Shown here: positions 53,224-61,974 of the stretch, in pieces
Numbering within the stretch: the stretch's first letter is position 1
Layout of the letters: every line of letters begins with the position of its first letter
DNA from: a virus
IMG/VR virus record: IMGVR_UViG_3300027971_000051
Location: 1-64,000 of that record
Length of the DNA: 64,000 bases
Direction: 5' to 3' (one strand)
The notes under the pieces: model-generated
What the model was told of the DNA's origin: nothing
The model's database searches: none
Seen by the model: only the letters and a program-made list of their open reading frames with translations
Program-made: the position numbers and the translations under genes

Positions 53224-53844
53224 TTAAGTTAAAATTTCAATCGCATGATTGTAATGATTGATTCTGTCTTCTAAGCCAAGATAACCGCCATTGATGCGTT
53301 TTGTCATTGTCTTAATGTCTCCAATATCTGCTAGTTCATTTAGTCTAGCCGCAGACCAGAACCAACAAGCAGAATGAATAGCATATTCCGCTTCAAGTAA
53401 CAAATCAGGATTCTCAACTAGTACATTGCTTTCGAACAATGATTGTGAGCATTTAGTGTAATTATTTTTTCCTGTAATTTGTACAATACCTCTACCACGA
53501 AAGTACCAACCTTCTCCAGAGGCTTCATCTCCATTACCCATACGATTTGCATATACACGATTTGCAATCATTTCTGGTCTACGTTCGTATTGTTTTGCTA
53601 CTGCTTCAGTAGGAAAATATTTCTTAAACGTTCCAACTAAACCTTTTGCCGAGTAATTTAAATTCTCTTGAAGGGTAGTAAATCCACCAGACTCATGTCC
53701 ACATTGTGCCATAAATGCGGCAACTCTATGTGGTGTGTCTATGTCATACTCAGGCAAGATATTAATTAAATTACTATACCACTCATCAAAGTTTTTAACT
53801 TTTGGAATTAGTTGTCTTACTGTCTCTTCCGTAAAAAAGTCCAT
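53224..53844 (-). CDS. Endolysin, GH19 chitinase-like
   Basis: 206 residues. RVAAFMAQCGHESGGFTTLQENLNYS (catalytic Glu of the GH19 HES/TES motif), YFRGRGIVQITGKNNY and AACWFW-like SACWFWSAARLNELAD are GH19 signatures used by phage lysins to cut peptidoglycan glycan strands. Likely cytoplasmic (no signal peptide), released by a holin. Confidence 0.88.
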   Translation of the reverse strand: MDFFTEETVRQLIPKVKNFDEWYSNLINILPEYDIDTPHRVAAFMAQCGHESGGFTTLQENLNYSAKGLVGTFKKYFPTEAVAKQYERRPEMIANRVYANRMGNGDEASGEGWYFRGRGIVQITGKNNYTKCSQSLFESNVLVENPDLLLEAEYAIHSACWFWSAARLNELADIGDIKTMTKRINGGYLGLEDRINHYNHAIEILT

Positions 53845-53871
53845 TGCTATCTCCTATGATTATCATAGAAG

Positions 53872-53878
53872 TATTTAG
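53872..53878 (-). promoter_or_regulatory. Putative late promoter core CTAAATA
   Basis: Minus strand GCTAAATACT, 28 bases before the endolysin start. It fits the relaxed TATAAATA late core. Confidence 0.4.
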
Positions 53879-53885
53879 CATTGAA

Positions 53886-54611
53886 TTAATCCCAAAGTGC
53901 TTGATAGTACTTACCGAACAAACGAAATCCGTTTTGAATTCGTGTCTCAACAACTTTCATGCCTTCATAGTCACACTTGTATGTGTTATTGGGACCATCT
54001 GTCATTCGAAACAATTTAGCATCTTTCTTAGGAACTTCATTGCCATCTTTATCGACAGGTAGCCAAAGCAAGTCATGTTCACCAGAACGAAACTCTTCTT
54101 CCCAAGAATCATCATTCTTGCAAGTGAATGCAAAAATCATTTCATCTAATACCCAGTCCCAACGCTTGAAATGATTTTCGTCAGTATCCCATTCATTTTC
54201 TTTTGCTGGCGCTGAAGTTGACTTTAGTTCTTCTGGCACATCTTCATCATCAACATTGGGGGCGCCATGCTTTGTTGCTTGCAATTGTTTCAGCATAGGT
54301 AAGACAATCATTGCAAGTGTGTGGTCCATTGACCATGTGTCGTATTTGTCAATCTTGATATAAGATTTACGATTACGCTTAGACTCTATCCATTGACACA
54401 GTTTCAAAAGCCAAGTTTCTGGAGCATTTTTTGAATCTGTAATTTCTTCATTTGTAGTTCCATGAGAAAGCCATGTACCAAAGTTATGCACCCATTTAGG
54501 TTTGCTTTTGTATCCATATTCATCCTCAACTTTTTTTGCCCAAAAGCAAAGTGCTTCAGCAATTTGATATGGTCCAACCCAATTCTTATAGGGTCCGATA
54601 TAAACTTTCAT
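53886..54611 (-). CDS. Conserved phage protein (IGPYKNWVGPYQIAE type)
   Basis: 241 residues. MKVYIGPYKNWVGPYQIAEALCFW, IDKYDTWSMDHTLAMIVLPMLKQLQATKHGAP, VDDEDVPE and FKRWDWVLDEMIFAF are strongly conserved blocks in many aquatic phages. No known enzyme motif. Downstream of two small genes in the same operon. Confidence 0.82.
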   Translation of the reverse strand: MKVYIGPYKNWVGPYQIAEALCFWAKKVEDEYGYKSKPKWVHNFGTWLSHGTTNEEITDSKNAPETWLLKLCQWIESKRNRKSYIKIDKYDTWSMDHTLAMIVLPMLKQLQATKHGAPNVDDEDVPEELKSTSAPAKENEWDTDENHFKRWDWVLDEMIFAFTCKNDDSWEEEFRSGEHDLLWLPVDKDGNEVPKKDAKLFRMTDGPNNTYKCDYEGMKVVETRIQNGFRLFGKYYQALWD

Positions 54612-54910
54612 TTCAATTTCTTTCTAATGTGTGGACACGGATTCGGTCTAGTGCGAGTTAGTTCTCCTCCAGCAAAAGGATCGTCATCTATTAACACACC
54701 GAACTCTTTTTCTATATAGTACTTACCCATCGCTTTGATACATTGATCCATCAAACTATTAGAACCAGAAGAATCATCTTCTGCCCAAAAGCAAATCGGA
54801 GACCTACCCCATGTACGATATCTTAAAACATCGTGGAAAATTTTTCTATGTTTTTTATTACTAGGGTCAAACGTTTCGAACACTCTGCCGAATTGTTGAA
54901 TCTTGCTCAT
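54608..54910 (-). CDS. Small conserved phage protein
   Basis: 100 residues from the ATG at 54910 (a GTG lies three codons earlier). SKIQQFGRVFETFDPSNKKHRKIFHDVLRYRTWGRSPICFW is a compact start common in T4-like phages. Overlaps the downstream gene by four bases. Function unknown. Confidence 0.72.
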   Translation of the reverse strand: MSKIQQFGRVFETFDPSNKKHRKIFHDVLRYRTWGRSPICFWAEDDSSGSNSLMDQCIKAMGKYYIEKEFGVLIDDDPFAGGELTRTRPNPCPHIRKKLK

Positions 54911-55046
54911 TACTTTCACTTTCTATCATAATTAAAAGGCGCTTTGATTCTTTACGAACCTCAGCAGTTACTGACCATCCAAAACCTTCAGGATGTAGCA
55001 ACTCTTGCAAAAAATGCACAACTTCATTTTCAGTTTCCAGTTTCAT
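54867..55046 (-). CDS. 59-residue protein, unknown
   Basis: MKLETENEVVHFLQELLHPE then a basic segment with VRKESKRLLIMIES. ATG at 55046 within the end of the upstream gene, and the C-terminus overlaps the next gene by 44 bases. Function unknown. Confidence 0.6.
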   Translation of the reverse strand: MKLETENEVVHFLQELLHPEGFGWSVTAEVRKESKRLLIMIESESNEQDSTIRQSVRNV

Positions 55047-55263
55047 TCGTCACCTTCACAAATGGACTGTTGACGGAAAAATCTTCAGGCAACCTCTCCA
55101 CAATCTTAGTGAAATGATATGGATCGGGATAGTGTCGTAGAACACTCAAAGCACGTTGACGAATGTACTTTGGCACTCTAGGTGTTACTTTCGGGTTCAA
55201 CAAATCTAAAAGCATTTGATGCCCACAACGTAACGCACGATATCTTTCATCGGGTAGAGTCAT
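55030..55263 (-). CDS. Small phage protein, unknown
   Basis: 77 residues: MTLPDERYRALRCGHQMLLDL, then RVPKYIRQRALSVLRHYPDPYHFTKIVERLP. Helical and basic. Overlaps the AbrB-like gene by 17 bases. Related small proteins occur in many phages. Confidence 0.72.
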   Translation of the reverse strand: MTLPDERYRALRCGHQMLLDLLNPKVTPRVPKYIRQRALSVLRHYPDPYHFTKIVERLPEDFSVNSPFVKVTNETGN

Positions 55264-55735
55264 AATTATTCTCCCGAATATGTTCTTCCATTGTTGTGAA
55301 GAATGCTTTAATCTTCATTTCATCATTCCAAACTTTTGCGTAGTCATTGTCTTTATCACACATTACCAATGCTTCTTCTTTTGTAACGACACGGTGTGAC
55401 ACGATAGTTTCACCCAAGTGTTCTTGTGAAAACTCTTTGGCTTCTTCTAGTGTAACTGTATCAAGTGCCCAATCTGCTTTGTCTTTACCATATCTGTCAA
55501 CACCAACAGGCACTTCTACCATGTAGCGTTCACGGAACATGGATACAGTTTCAACAAGCACCCATTGTGTTTCAATTTTCTTCATAGTCCAACTTCCATC
55601 TTTGTTGTCAATCCAATCAATAGTGTCACCAGTTTTCCAACCAGTTCCTTCTAGTATCTCATCATTCAAAGGAAGAATCAAGTCACCTGTTTCGGGGTCT
55701 TCTTCCAGTGAAATAGTCCAAGATTTGTTTGCCAT
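55247..55735 (-). CDS. AbrB/SpoVT-like N-terminal domain protein
   Basis: 162 residues. WTISLEEDPETGDLILPLNDEILEGTGWKTGDTIDWIDN is a swapped-hairpin AbrB-type pattern; the C-terminal half (EFSQEHLGETIVSHRVVTKEEAL) is of unknown type. AbrB folds often bind DNA, and a regulatory role is possible. First gene after the 55761-55789 promoter. Confidence 0.62.
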   Translation of the reverse strand: MANKSWTISLEEDPETGDLILPLNDEILEGTGWKTGDTIDWIDNKDGSWTMKKIETQWVLVETVSMFRERYMVEVPVGVDRYGKDKADWALDTVTLEEAKEFSQEHLGETIVSHRVVTKEEALVMCDKDNDYAKVWNDEMKIKAFFTTMEEHIRENNYDSTR

Positions 55736-55760
55736 GTGTGCTCCTCAAGTTGATAATACA

Positions 55761-55789
55761 ATTATAACTCAAGTGTCATGGAAAGTCAA
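55761..55789 (-). promoter_or_regulatory. Sigma70-like promoter
   Basis: Minus strand TTGACT (55789-55784), 17-base spacer, TATAAT (55766-55761), 26 bases before the 55735 start. Confidence 0.8.
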
Positions 55790-56136
55790 ACTAGATGTTT
55801 GGCAAGTACCATACAGGAAATCCATGCCCATATAGTATTGAATCCCACCAATGTCGGTAGTAGTTTCTTTTCGCTTGCCCAAATAAGTGTCAGACTTGTT
55901 GCAAGTGTGAAAAAATACAACCACCAAACGCTAATTCCGAATATCAAACCTGGTACGATAATAATTGCCTTAGCCGCCCAACTTAAAAACTCTACAGTAT
56001 TGTAATCAGTCCAATACTCTCTCTTAAACCACATGCCATAACATTCTTTAATTTTAGTGAATGTGATGTGTCGATATACAAGTGCTAATAAAATTCCAAA
56101 TACTAATGTTGCAACTAAAATTTGATTTAATTCCAT
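55786..56136 (-). CDS. Multi-pass membrane protein
   Basis: 116 residues with three or four hydrophobic segments (residues 6-21, 52-68, 71-84, 96-110). Similar unnamed membrane proteins occur beside the next gene in aquatic phages. Function unknown. Confidence 0.68.
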   Translation of the reverse strand: MELNQILVATLVFGILLALVYRHITFTKIKECYGMWFKREYWTDYNTVEFLSWAAKAIIIVPGLIFGISVWWLYFFTLATSLTLIWASEKKLLPTLVGFNTIWAWISCMVLAKHLV

Positions 56137-56420
56137 ATCATCCTCATAAGTCCAATAGTGTCAATAGTCGTTAGCAGAATATAGTTAGCCAACATGCCAA
56201 AAGATTTCCTAGTCCAACTAGCCCAAGCATACAAAGCACAGCCAAGGATCCAGACAGGATAAAGAGCAAGAAGCGGAGGGGTGGGGACCGTGAGTGCCAT
56301 AGTAATGCTACAACCAATGCTAATAGCCCAAGCAAGCAACTCAATAACAAAGCGAATTCTGTTAGACTTAAAATCATCTTTAATCCATTCTATAGTTGGT
56401 CTAAACAAATCAATAATCAT
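56127..56420 (-). CDS. Conserved membrane protein
   Basis: 97 residues from the ATG at 56420. Hydrophobic segments around residues 26-48 and 55-70; YASWTRKSFGMLANYILL-type ending seen in phage homologues. The long upstream frame overlaps the next gene and is not used. Function unknown. Confidence 0.68.
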   Translation of the reverse strand: MIIDLFRPTIEWIKDDFKSNRIRFVIELLAWAISIGCSITMALTVPTPPLLALYPVWILGCALYAWASWTRKSFGMLANYILLTTIDTIGLMRMIWN

Positions 56421-56424
56421 AATC

Positions 56425-57243
56425 TCAATCCAAGTTAAACAAATCGGGATGTGTCTTTGCAAAATACAATCGTAGCAAGTTCCAATGTTCAAATAATTCT
56501 GTTGATTGTCGCTCAACAACCATACGCTTAATGCCATACAATGATTCTAATACTTTGCTAAAATCATTAATCTGATTTTGATACACGCTATAGTCGTATG
56601 GCTGACTATAGACTTTATATTCTTTCATCTGAAGAAACGTAGAGAACAATCGTTCAACGATAAAGGGAAACATATTCAGATTTGCATCTCTACTGTAGTT
56701 TGCACTACCATGATAAATCTCAGCATCTTTACCCGTCAATGCTTCAAGTTTTTCTTTGATATCTTTTACGAATGCAATGTACTCTAACCAAAATGCTTTT
56801 GTCGCAACAAAGTAACTGCAATAGCAAGTTGAATCTGTCATAACTGCATTAAGCACAGAAGGATCATACCCTCCAGCAACAAATGCGGCATGAACAACTT
56901 TTTTAATTCCTGGATGGAAATAATCTCCTTGTTCCCATACATTTGCAGTCAATGCATTCTGCACTCTAGCATGATTAAAAATGTAAACATCAAAACCATC
57001 ATTATTATCAATAGCATGTTTAATTACATTCGCTTCATATCGCATTTTGCTTTGCCAACGAGGACCAAATACACCCCAAGCATCTAAGTCATCTGCAAAA
57101 CCTTCGTCAATAATACGATTGAACGAATGAAACTCACGTAACTCAGGACGTTCATTAGTTGTATTATCAAATGACGTTAGTAAAGGATCAACTAAAGGAA
57201 TCTGCCTGTCTTCAAAACAAATCTGAAAAATTTTATAGTTCAA
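56425..57243 (-). CDS. Glycosyltransferase-like protein, unknown
   Basis: 272 residues, TTG start overlapping the up-gene stop as TTGA. KIFQICFEDRQIPLVDPLLTSFDN, ANVIKHAIDNNDGFDVYIFNHARVQ and YHGSANYSRDANLNMFPFIVERLF give the look of a phage glycosyltransferase-type fold, but no DxD is clear. Partner of the next gene. Confidence 0.6.
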   Translation of the reverse strand: MNYKIFQICFEDRQIPLVDPLLTSFDNTTNERPELREFHSFNRIIDEGFADDLDAWGVFGPRWQSKMRYEANVIKHAIDNNDGFDVYIFNHARVQNALTANVWEQGDYFHPGIKKVVHAAFVAGGYDPSVLNAVMTDSTCYCSYFVATKAFWLEYIAFVKDIKEKLEALTGKDAEIYHGSANYSRDANLNMFPFIVERLFSTFLQMKEYKVYSQPYDYSVYQNQINDFSKVLESLYGIKRMVVERQSTELFEHWNLLRLYFAKTHPDLFNLD

Positions 57244-57965
57244 TCTGACACCCCATTACCATTAGGAGCAATATTTCCTTGCACTCCAATTTTTGAAATT
57301 CTTTGAATCAACTCTTCTCTCAAATGCGAAAATAGTAAATGTTCAATATCAATATACCCACCAGAATTCAAAACGTTGTTCATAGTGGCAAACATGTTTC
57401 TATAGGTGTGTGCAATCTCAGGAAGTAATTCGGAATCAAAACTCCAAAGTCTACTCATATATTGAAAGATAACATTTCCAGTAACTGCTGGCGTAAACTG
57501 ACTAGTGAATGGTCCACGAATAATAATTTTTCCTGTCGCATTGTAATGTGTATCATAATTAAATGCATCATTTAATGTATATCTACCACTCATCTTGAAA
57601 ATGCGTTTGTAGTTTTTGTATTCTCCACTATCAAGTAGTTGTTCGTACATAGTACCAAACGTCATTATCTCAGCCATGTTCTTTACGATATCTTGACTAG
57701 GAATGACAAGAATATTTTTCAGTTGTGGTGATTCGCAAAAGCTAACAAACGTATCGATATGTGGTGATAATTCTTTTTTCTCATCATCAGACAAGTCTTT
57801 ATCACCACCATCAATAATCATAATGTCGGCAGGACACCGACTCTTAATTGATTTACAAGTTTCGATTGTTTGTTGTAGTCTTTGTGCAGGATTAAAGATT
57901 CCGTGTTTAGTATGTATTGCAGACGATACTAAAAATAGACTTTCATTCTTTTGGTTTTCTGACAT
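57240..57965 (-). CDS. Unknown protein, partner of the 56425 gene
   Basis: 241 residues. SLFLVSSAIHTKHGIFNPAQRLQQTIETCKSI, then IIDGGDKDLSDDE and RIFKMSGRYTLNDAFNY. The early half resembles a nucleotide-sugar-binding fold, so a role in glycan synthesis is possible. Overlaps the ClpP gene by 23 bases. Confidence 0.62.
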   Translation of the reverse strand: MSENQKNESLFLVSSAIHTKHGIFNPAQRLQQTIETCKSIKSRCPADIMIIDGGDKDLSDDEKKELSPHIDTFVSFCESPQLKNILVIPSQDIVKNMAEIMTFGTMYEQLLDSGEYKNYKRIFKMSGRYTLNDAFNYDTHYNATGKIIIRGPFTSQFTPAVTGNVIFQYMSRLWSFDSELLPEIAHTYRNMFATMNNVLNSGGYIDIEHLLFSHLREELIQRISKIGVQGNIAPNGNGVSD

Positions 57966-58605
57966 TTGGTTTTCTCACAGGTTTAGCAACAGTCTTTTTT
58001 GCTCTAGGTTTTCTAGTAGCTTTCTCGGCTGCCGCAATCATCAATTCTTCTTTCTTATTTAACCTCTTAAAGACTTCCTCAGGTGCCATCCATATATCTT
58101 TATTTTCTAGAATAGATTGAATCTCTTCTTCGGTTAAAAAATTGTCGTATACACTACGCATGAATTTATCGGACCATTTACGTTCATACATGATGTTATC
58201 ATACATCTCGCCGCCTTTGCCTATTGTTCCACCAGAGTAGTTGTGGAACATAAACATTGAGTGTTCGGAGATTTCAAATCCGTGTCCGCATAAAAATATC
58301 ATAGTAGCCGCAGACATACATGCGCCTTCTACCGATGTGATAATTTTAGCTTCACATTCTGCCATCACACGCATCAATTGTATAGCAGTAAATAAATTAC
58401 CACCAGGTGAGTTAATATGGATTTTAATGATATCAGTCTCTGAAGCATTTCTGATAATTTCATACCATTCAACGTAATCTTCCGGAGAAGATATTTCACC
58501 AGTCAAATATAGGGTATATAAATGACCAATCGGCTTAGGTTGCCTAGGTTTTTTGGAATCATCTAAGTTAAATATTGATCCCAATTTGTTTTCTTCTTCA
58601 TCCAT
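57943..58605 (-). CDS. clpP: ClpP-like serine protease with basic tail
   Basis: 220 residues. HINSPGGNLFTAIQ, EGACMSAATM (catalytic Ser98), MFMFHNYSGG (catalytic His121) match ClpP-type proteases of T4-like phages. The last 45 residues are Lys/Arg-rich with repeated KPxxRKP, absent from host ClpP. A scaffold/prohead protease or a processing role is possible. Own promoter at 58633-58661. Confidence 0.82.
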   Translation of the reverse strand: MDEEENKLGSIFNLDDSKKPRQPKPIGHLYTLYLTGEISSPEDYVEWYEIIRNASETDIIKIHINSPGGNLFTAIQLMRVMAECEAKIITSVEGACMSAATMIFLCGHGFEISEHSMFMFHNYSGGTIGKGGEMYDNIMYERKWSDKFMRSVYDNFLTEEEIQSILENKDIWMAPEEVFKRLNKKEELMIAAAEKATRKPRAKKTVAKPVRKPNVRKPKE

Positions 58606-58632
58606 AGTTACTCACTTTCTACAGTAATATAG

Positions 58633-58661
58633 AGTATACTCTATTTTGTTTTAGATGTCAA
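58633..58661 (-). promoter_or_regulatory. Sigma70-like promoter for ClpP-like gene
   Basis: Minus strand TTGACA (58661-58656), 17-base spacer, TATACT (58638-58633), overlapping the end of the RuvC-like gene. Confidence 0.8.
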
Positions 58662-59225
58662 ACTTTCAACTCCATATTTGCACAACCAGTATGCATCAAT
58701 CAAGTCAGAAGAAGGATTCCATTGCTTCTCAGTCATATGTAGTTCGTCTTTTAAACGAATGTCATTGAATTCTTCAAAAACTTCCTGCATTCGTTCTTTA
58801 TTTGCATTGCCTTTACCAGTAGCATATTTCTTAAGTACCGTTGGTGGAACTTCTGTACATTCTACGGCAAACAACCATAGTCTATATTTTAGAATGCCAG
58901 CATTCTCTGCAATGTTGAATACTCTGCCTTTTGATCCCATAGAATAACCTTCTAGGAATACGTGACAGTCTTTGTCTGTTTCTAACAATTTATCGATAAA
59001 GAAATTTGATATACCATCGTATCGCAATACGTCAGTCATTCCTTCGTGGTCGAAAAATTTACCTGTTATGTTTTTAAATTGTACATCATATTTTCTAGAT
59101 TGGGTTAGAAAATAAAAATTACAATCAGAAAAATTAAAATGTCCAATCCTGTCATTGTTTTCTCCAGTATCAAATACGCACATTGCAGGACATGTTAGGG
59201 AATAATCTATTCCTGCTACAATCAT
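58641..59225 (-). CDS. RuvC-like Holliday junction resolvase
   Basis: 194 residues. GIDYSLTCPAMCV (catalytic Asp7), VFLEGYSMGSKGR (Glu), KKYATGKGNANKERM and SDLIDAYWLCKYG (second acidic cluster) give the RNase H-fold resolvase set. It would resolve branched DNA before packaging. Overlaps the zinc-ribbon gene by four bases. Confidence 0.82.
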   Translation of the reverse strand: MIVAGIDYSLTCPAMCVFDTGENNDRIGHFNFSDCNFYFLTQSRKYDVQFKNITGKFFDHEGMTDVLRYDGISNFFIDKLLETDKDCHVFLEGYSMGSKGRVFNIAENAGILKYRLWLFAVECTEVPPTVLKKYATGKGNANKERMQEVFEEFNDIRLKDELHMTEKQWNPSSDLIDAYWLCKYGVESLTSKTK

Positions 59226-59434
59226 CTATCGTCTTCTTCCGTGTTCCATTCATCTTCTATTAGGCTATCCCAATCTTCATCCGTCCACTCTTCTTCAATT
59301 TCCGTAATTGTTTCTTCCGATATTTGTGATCCACAATAGGAACAATTTGTTGGAATTAAATCTGATACTCCTGCCGATGGTGTTACCGAATACTCAGCTT
59401 CGCATGTATCGCAGAATACTTTATATGTTGTCAT
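59222..59434 (-). CDS. Zinc-ribbon protein
   Basis: 70 residues. CDTCEAEY (C-x2-C) and NCSYCGSQ (C-x2-C) form a zinc ribbon; the C-terminal half is very acidic (EEEWTDEDWDSLIEDEW). Such small ribbon proteins precede the resolvase in T4-like phages and may bind nucleic acid or RNA polymerase. Confidence 0.75.
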   Translation of the reverse strand: MTTYKVFCDTCEAEYSVTPSAGVSDLIPTNCSYCGSQISEETITEIEEEWTDEDWDSLIEDEWNTEEDDR

Positions 59435-59443
59435 GTTTTCTCC

Positions 59444-60070
59444 TTATTCGTACATTACTGTACTTGTGTCTCCAAGTGCCCATTTTGGGTCTAATTCAAC
59501 ATTCCATCTTTTTGTAGCAACTTTAAAATCTGGTGTCTTCATTTGTTTAGGATTGCTTGCAGGTTCTAATATGATTAATCTATTATTTGGTTGAGCCGCA
59601 AACTGTCCATTATCACATTTGATAAAATTAAATGATTTGTGATCTTCAATATCTTCACTATGACCACAATCCAATGTATTGAAATCTGTATGTGCAGAAT
59701 CAACGGTGAAGAGATACTCGCCATACATCCAATCGCCGCCTTTTAACTTAAACTTACATTTCATGTTAGCAATCATAGATTTTCTTATGACTGTTATATC
59801 TGACGATAAACTATTCCACAACTGTAAATAGTCTAATGACAATGGCTCACCTTGAATTGGTTTCCAACAATATGCATGAAGAGGTAATTTATCGTACAAT
59901 GCACCATATTCGTTTAAATATGATTCTATACGAAATGCTTGACTTCTTAATGATTTTATTGTTATCCACCAACATGGAACTAACTCCCCAAAACCTTTTT
60001 CAAAGTCATAGAGAAATTCTTTGCGTACAAAACATTTAACTGCCGGAAGATTTGCTACGATATGTGCCAT
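59444..60070 (-). CDS. Conserved T4-like phage protein, unknown
   Basis: 208 residues. VKCFVRKEFLYDFEKGFGELVPCWWITIKSLRSQAFRIESYLNEYGALYDKLPLHAYCWKP is a strong conserved block; the C-terminal part is acidic with His/Cys. No enzyme motif is clear. Typical of aquatic T4-like phages. Confidence 0.72.
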   Translation of the reverse strand: MAHIVANLPAVKCFVRKEFLYDFEKGFGELVPCWWITIKSLRSQAFRIESYLNEYGALYDKLPLHAYCWKPIQGEPLSLDYLQLWNSLSSDITVIRKSMIANMKCKFKLKGGDWMYGEYLFTVDSAHTDFNTLDCGHSEDIEDHKSFNFIKCDNGQFAAQPNNRLIILEPASNPKQMKTPDFKVATKRWNVELDPKWALGDTSTVMYE

Positions 60071-60220
60071 TTACCAATGCCTTATAACGCCCGCTACGAT
60101 GAATATGTTCGTTATTATATAGCAAAGCACAATACATGTTCTGATGATTGCAACTCTGTCCGACTCTTTATCACATACACTAGCTTTTTCACCTAGTGCT
60201 TTTGCCCATAGTCGCCACAT
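60071..60220 (-). CDS. Small membrane protein
   Basis: 49 residues from the ATG at 60220 (GAGGG upstream). MWRLWAKALGEKASVCDKES, then a hydrophobic helix (IIRTCIVLCYIITNIFIVAGVI). A longer frame runs into the nuclease gene. Common type in T4-like phages. Confidence 0.68.
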   Translation of the reverse strand: MWRLWAKALGEKASVCDKESDRVAIIRTCIVLCYIITNIFIVAGVIRHW

Positions 60221-60227
60221 GAATCCC

Positions 60228-60695
60228 TCAATTGCACCAAGATTGTTTCGCTTCTCCGTAGTATTCACGGGCTAAACCGTTTGCAATCAATGCTTGTCTT
60301 AAACTATTCCCGTCTAAGATAACGTCACCCAAGACACGCCCACCATACTTATCCCAATCCATCAACATAACTTGTCTGTGTTTTGCCGATGCAACTGCTT
60401 TCTTTGTGAATTCTGTAGCACGTTGTCCTCTCAAGTCTTCTTGTGGACATTGCGCTCTGAATCCCTTTTCTGGTGTGTCAACACCAAATACACGAATACT
60501 CAATTCTTTTTTGAGTGGCTCGGGAAGGAATGTCGCTTCAAACGCAACAGTATCTCCATCGATAACCCTAGTAATATTAGCGTCATAGATAACTCCCGGT
60601 TTTTGTTTTCCTGTTTGTGCGTGTGCATTCAATGCAGAGCATACAAACCCTGCAACAATTACTGTGAGCCAAAATGTGTATTTTAGATAGTTCAT
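60228..60695 (-). CDS. Exported staphylococcal-nuclease-like protein
   Basis: 155 residues from the ATG at 60695. Signal peptide ending ALNAHA. VIYDANITRVIDGDTVAFEA, IRVFGVDTPEK and REYYGEAKQSWC match the SNase (TNase) fold with its catalytic RxxGxDTPE-type motif. It may degrade DNA outside the cytoplasm. Overlaps the nrdB stop. Confidence 0.82.
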   Translation of the reverse strand: MNYLKYTFWLTVIVAGFVCSALNAHAQTGKQKPGVIYDANITRVIDGDTVAFEATFLPEPLKKELSIRVFGVDTPEKGFRAQCPQEDLRGQRATEFTKKAVASAKHRQVMLMDWDKYGGRVLGDVILDGNSLRQALIANGLAREYYGEAKQSWCN

Positions 60696-61687
60696 GCCGC
60701 TTTCCCCCATACGTCTGCCCAATCACCTTTTGTAGCACCCTTTGCATAATCGGTTGCTCTGTTCTCAAAGAAATTTGTATGCGTTGGAGCATTAATCATT
60801 TCTTCAACCCAAGGTAATGGATTCTTTTTAACTTTAAAAATGCCTTTTAGTCCAAGACTGATAAGGCGCCTGTCTGCAATATAGCGAATGTACTTCTTAA
60901 CTTCTTCTGAAGTGAGTCCTTCCATCGCATTGATACCGAACGCCAAGTCAATAAACTTGTCTTCAAGTTCAACCATTCGTTCTGCAATAGTATATATCTT
61001 AGATTTTAATTCGTCATTCCAAATTTCATTATTCTCTTGGATAAATGATCTGAATAATTTAATCATAGATTCTGCATGTTGCGTTTCATCAACGATAGAC
61101 CATGTAATAATCTGTCCCATGCCTTTCATCTTACCCATACGTGGAAAGTTTAATAGCATAATGAATGAAGAGAATAACTGCATACCTTCTGTGAATGCTG
61201 AAAATACTGCAATGTGAGTAGCAGTAGATTGCAAGTCGCCATTCTTATCTGAAATGTCTAACACATAATCGTGTTTGTCTTTCATTTCTTGATATGCTAA
61301 GAATTCGTTATATGTTGTATCTGGTAGACCTAATGTTTCAATCAAATGCGAATATGCGGCAACGTGCAATGCTTCTCTAGCCGCAAAGCCAAGCAACATC
61401 ATACGTACTTCTGGTTGTTTGAAGTATGGTAGATAGTTCTTTACATAGCCACCAGCAACATCAATGTCACCCTGTGTAAAGAATCTAAAAATATTTGTTA
61501 AAAAGTGTTTCTCTTCTGTTGTTAATTTTTTCTTCCAATCTTTAACATCTTCAGCCATCGGCACTTCAGTATGTAGCCAATGACTCTGTTCATGTTTCAA
61601 CCATGCATCATATGCCCATGGATAGTTAAAGGGTTTGAATGCATCTCTGCCATCCATTAAATTACTTTTTGTTTTTATTGCATTCAT
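60692..61687 (-). CDS. nrdB: Ribonucleotide reductase beta subunit
   Basis: 331 residues. Iron ligands: E105 and H108 in AREALHVAAYSH, E167 in AFTEGMQ, E201 and H204 in VDETQHAES. The radical Tyr lies at Y112, four residues after H108 as in class Ia enzymes. Reduces ribonucleotides together with NrdA. The C-terminus ends GDWADVWGKAA. Classic early nucleotide gene of T4-like phages. Confidence 0.92.
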   Translation of the reverse strand: MNAIKTKSNLMDGRDAFKPFNYPWAYDAWLKHEQSHWLHTEVPMAEDVKDWKKKLTTEEKHFLTNIFRFFTQGDIDVAGGYVKNYLPYFKQPEVRMMLLGFAAREALHVAAYSHLIETLGLPDTTYNEFLAYQEMKDKHDYVLDISDKNGDLQSTATHIAVFSAFTEGMQLFSSFIMLLNFPRMGKMKGMGQIITWSIVDETQHAESMIKLFRSFIQENNEIWNDELKSKIYTIAERMVELEDKFIDLAFGINAMEGLTSEEVKKYIRYIADRRLISLGLKGIFKVKKNPLPWVEEMINAPTHTNFFENRATDYAKGATKGDWADVWGKAA

Positions 61688-61974
61688 TCGTTGACCTCAA
61701 ACACTATTCTTTTATTCGGATTGTTTTTTAAAAAATTCTTTATTGCAGTTTCAATAGTTGAGCCTTGGGATAAAAATGCGTTTGTGTTTTTGTCCCAAAG
61801 AAAAATCTCATTATTATGAACTTCACTTTTACCAACAATAACTTCAACTTCTATTTGAGGTTCATTGTTTGTTATATTTGTTATTTCATTGCTAGCCTTT
61901 GAAATCTTACGAAAAGTTAAAAATGCAACTGCTAGTAGAAATAATAGTTCTAAAATTCCAAAATCAAAATTCAT
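61684..61974 (-). CDS. Small membrane-anchored protein
   Basis: 96 residues from the ATG at 61974, coupled to the upstream gene by ATGA. One membrane helix (FGILELLFLLAVAFLTFRKI), then a soluble domain with EVEVIVGKSEV and IETAIKNFLKNNPNKRIVFEV. No family recognised. Confidence 0.65.
   Translation of the reverse strand: MNFDFGILELLFLLAVAFLTFRKISKASNEITNITNNEPQIEVEVIVGKSEVHNNEIFLWDKNTNAFLSQGSTIETAIKNFLKNNPNKRIVFEVNE

Noticed and set aside
60372-60686. A 104-codon plus-strand frame opposite the nuclease gene.
   Set aside because: Opposite-strand shadow of a well-supported SNase gene with a signal peptide.
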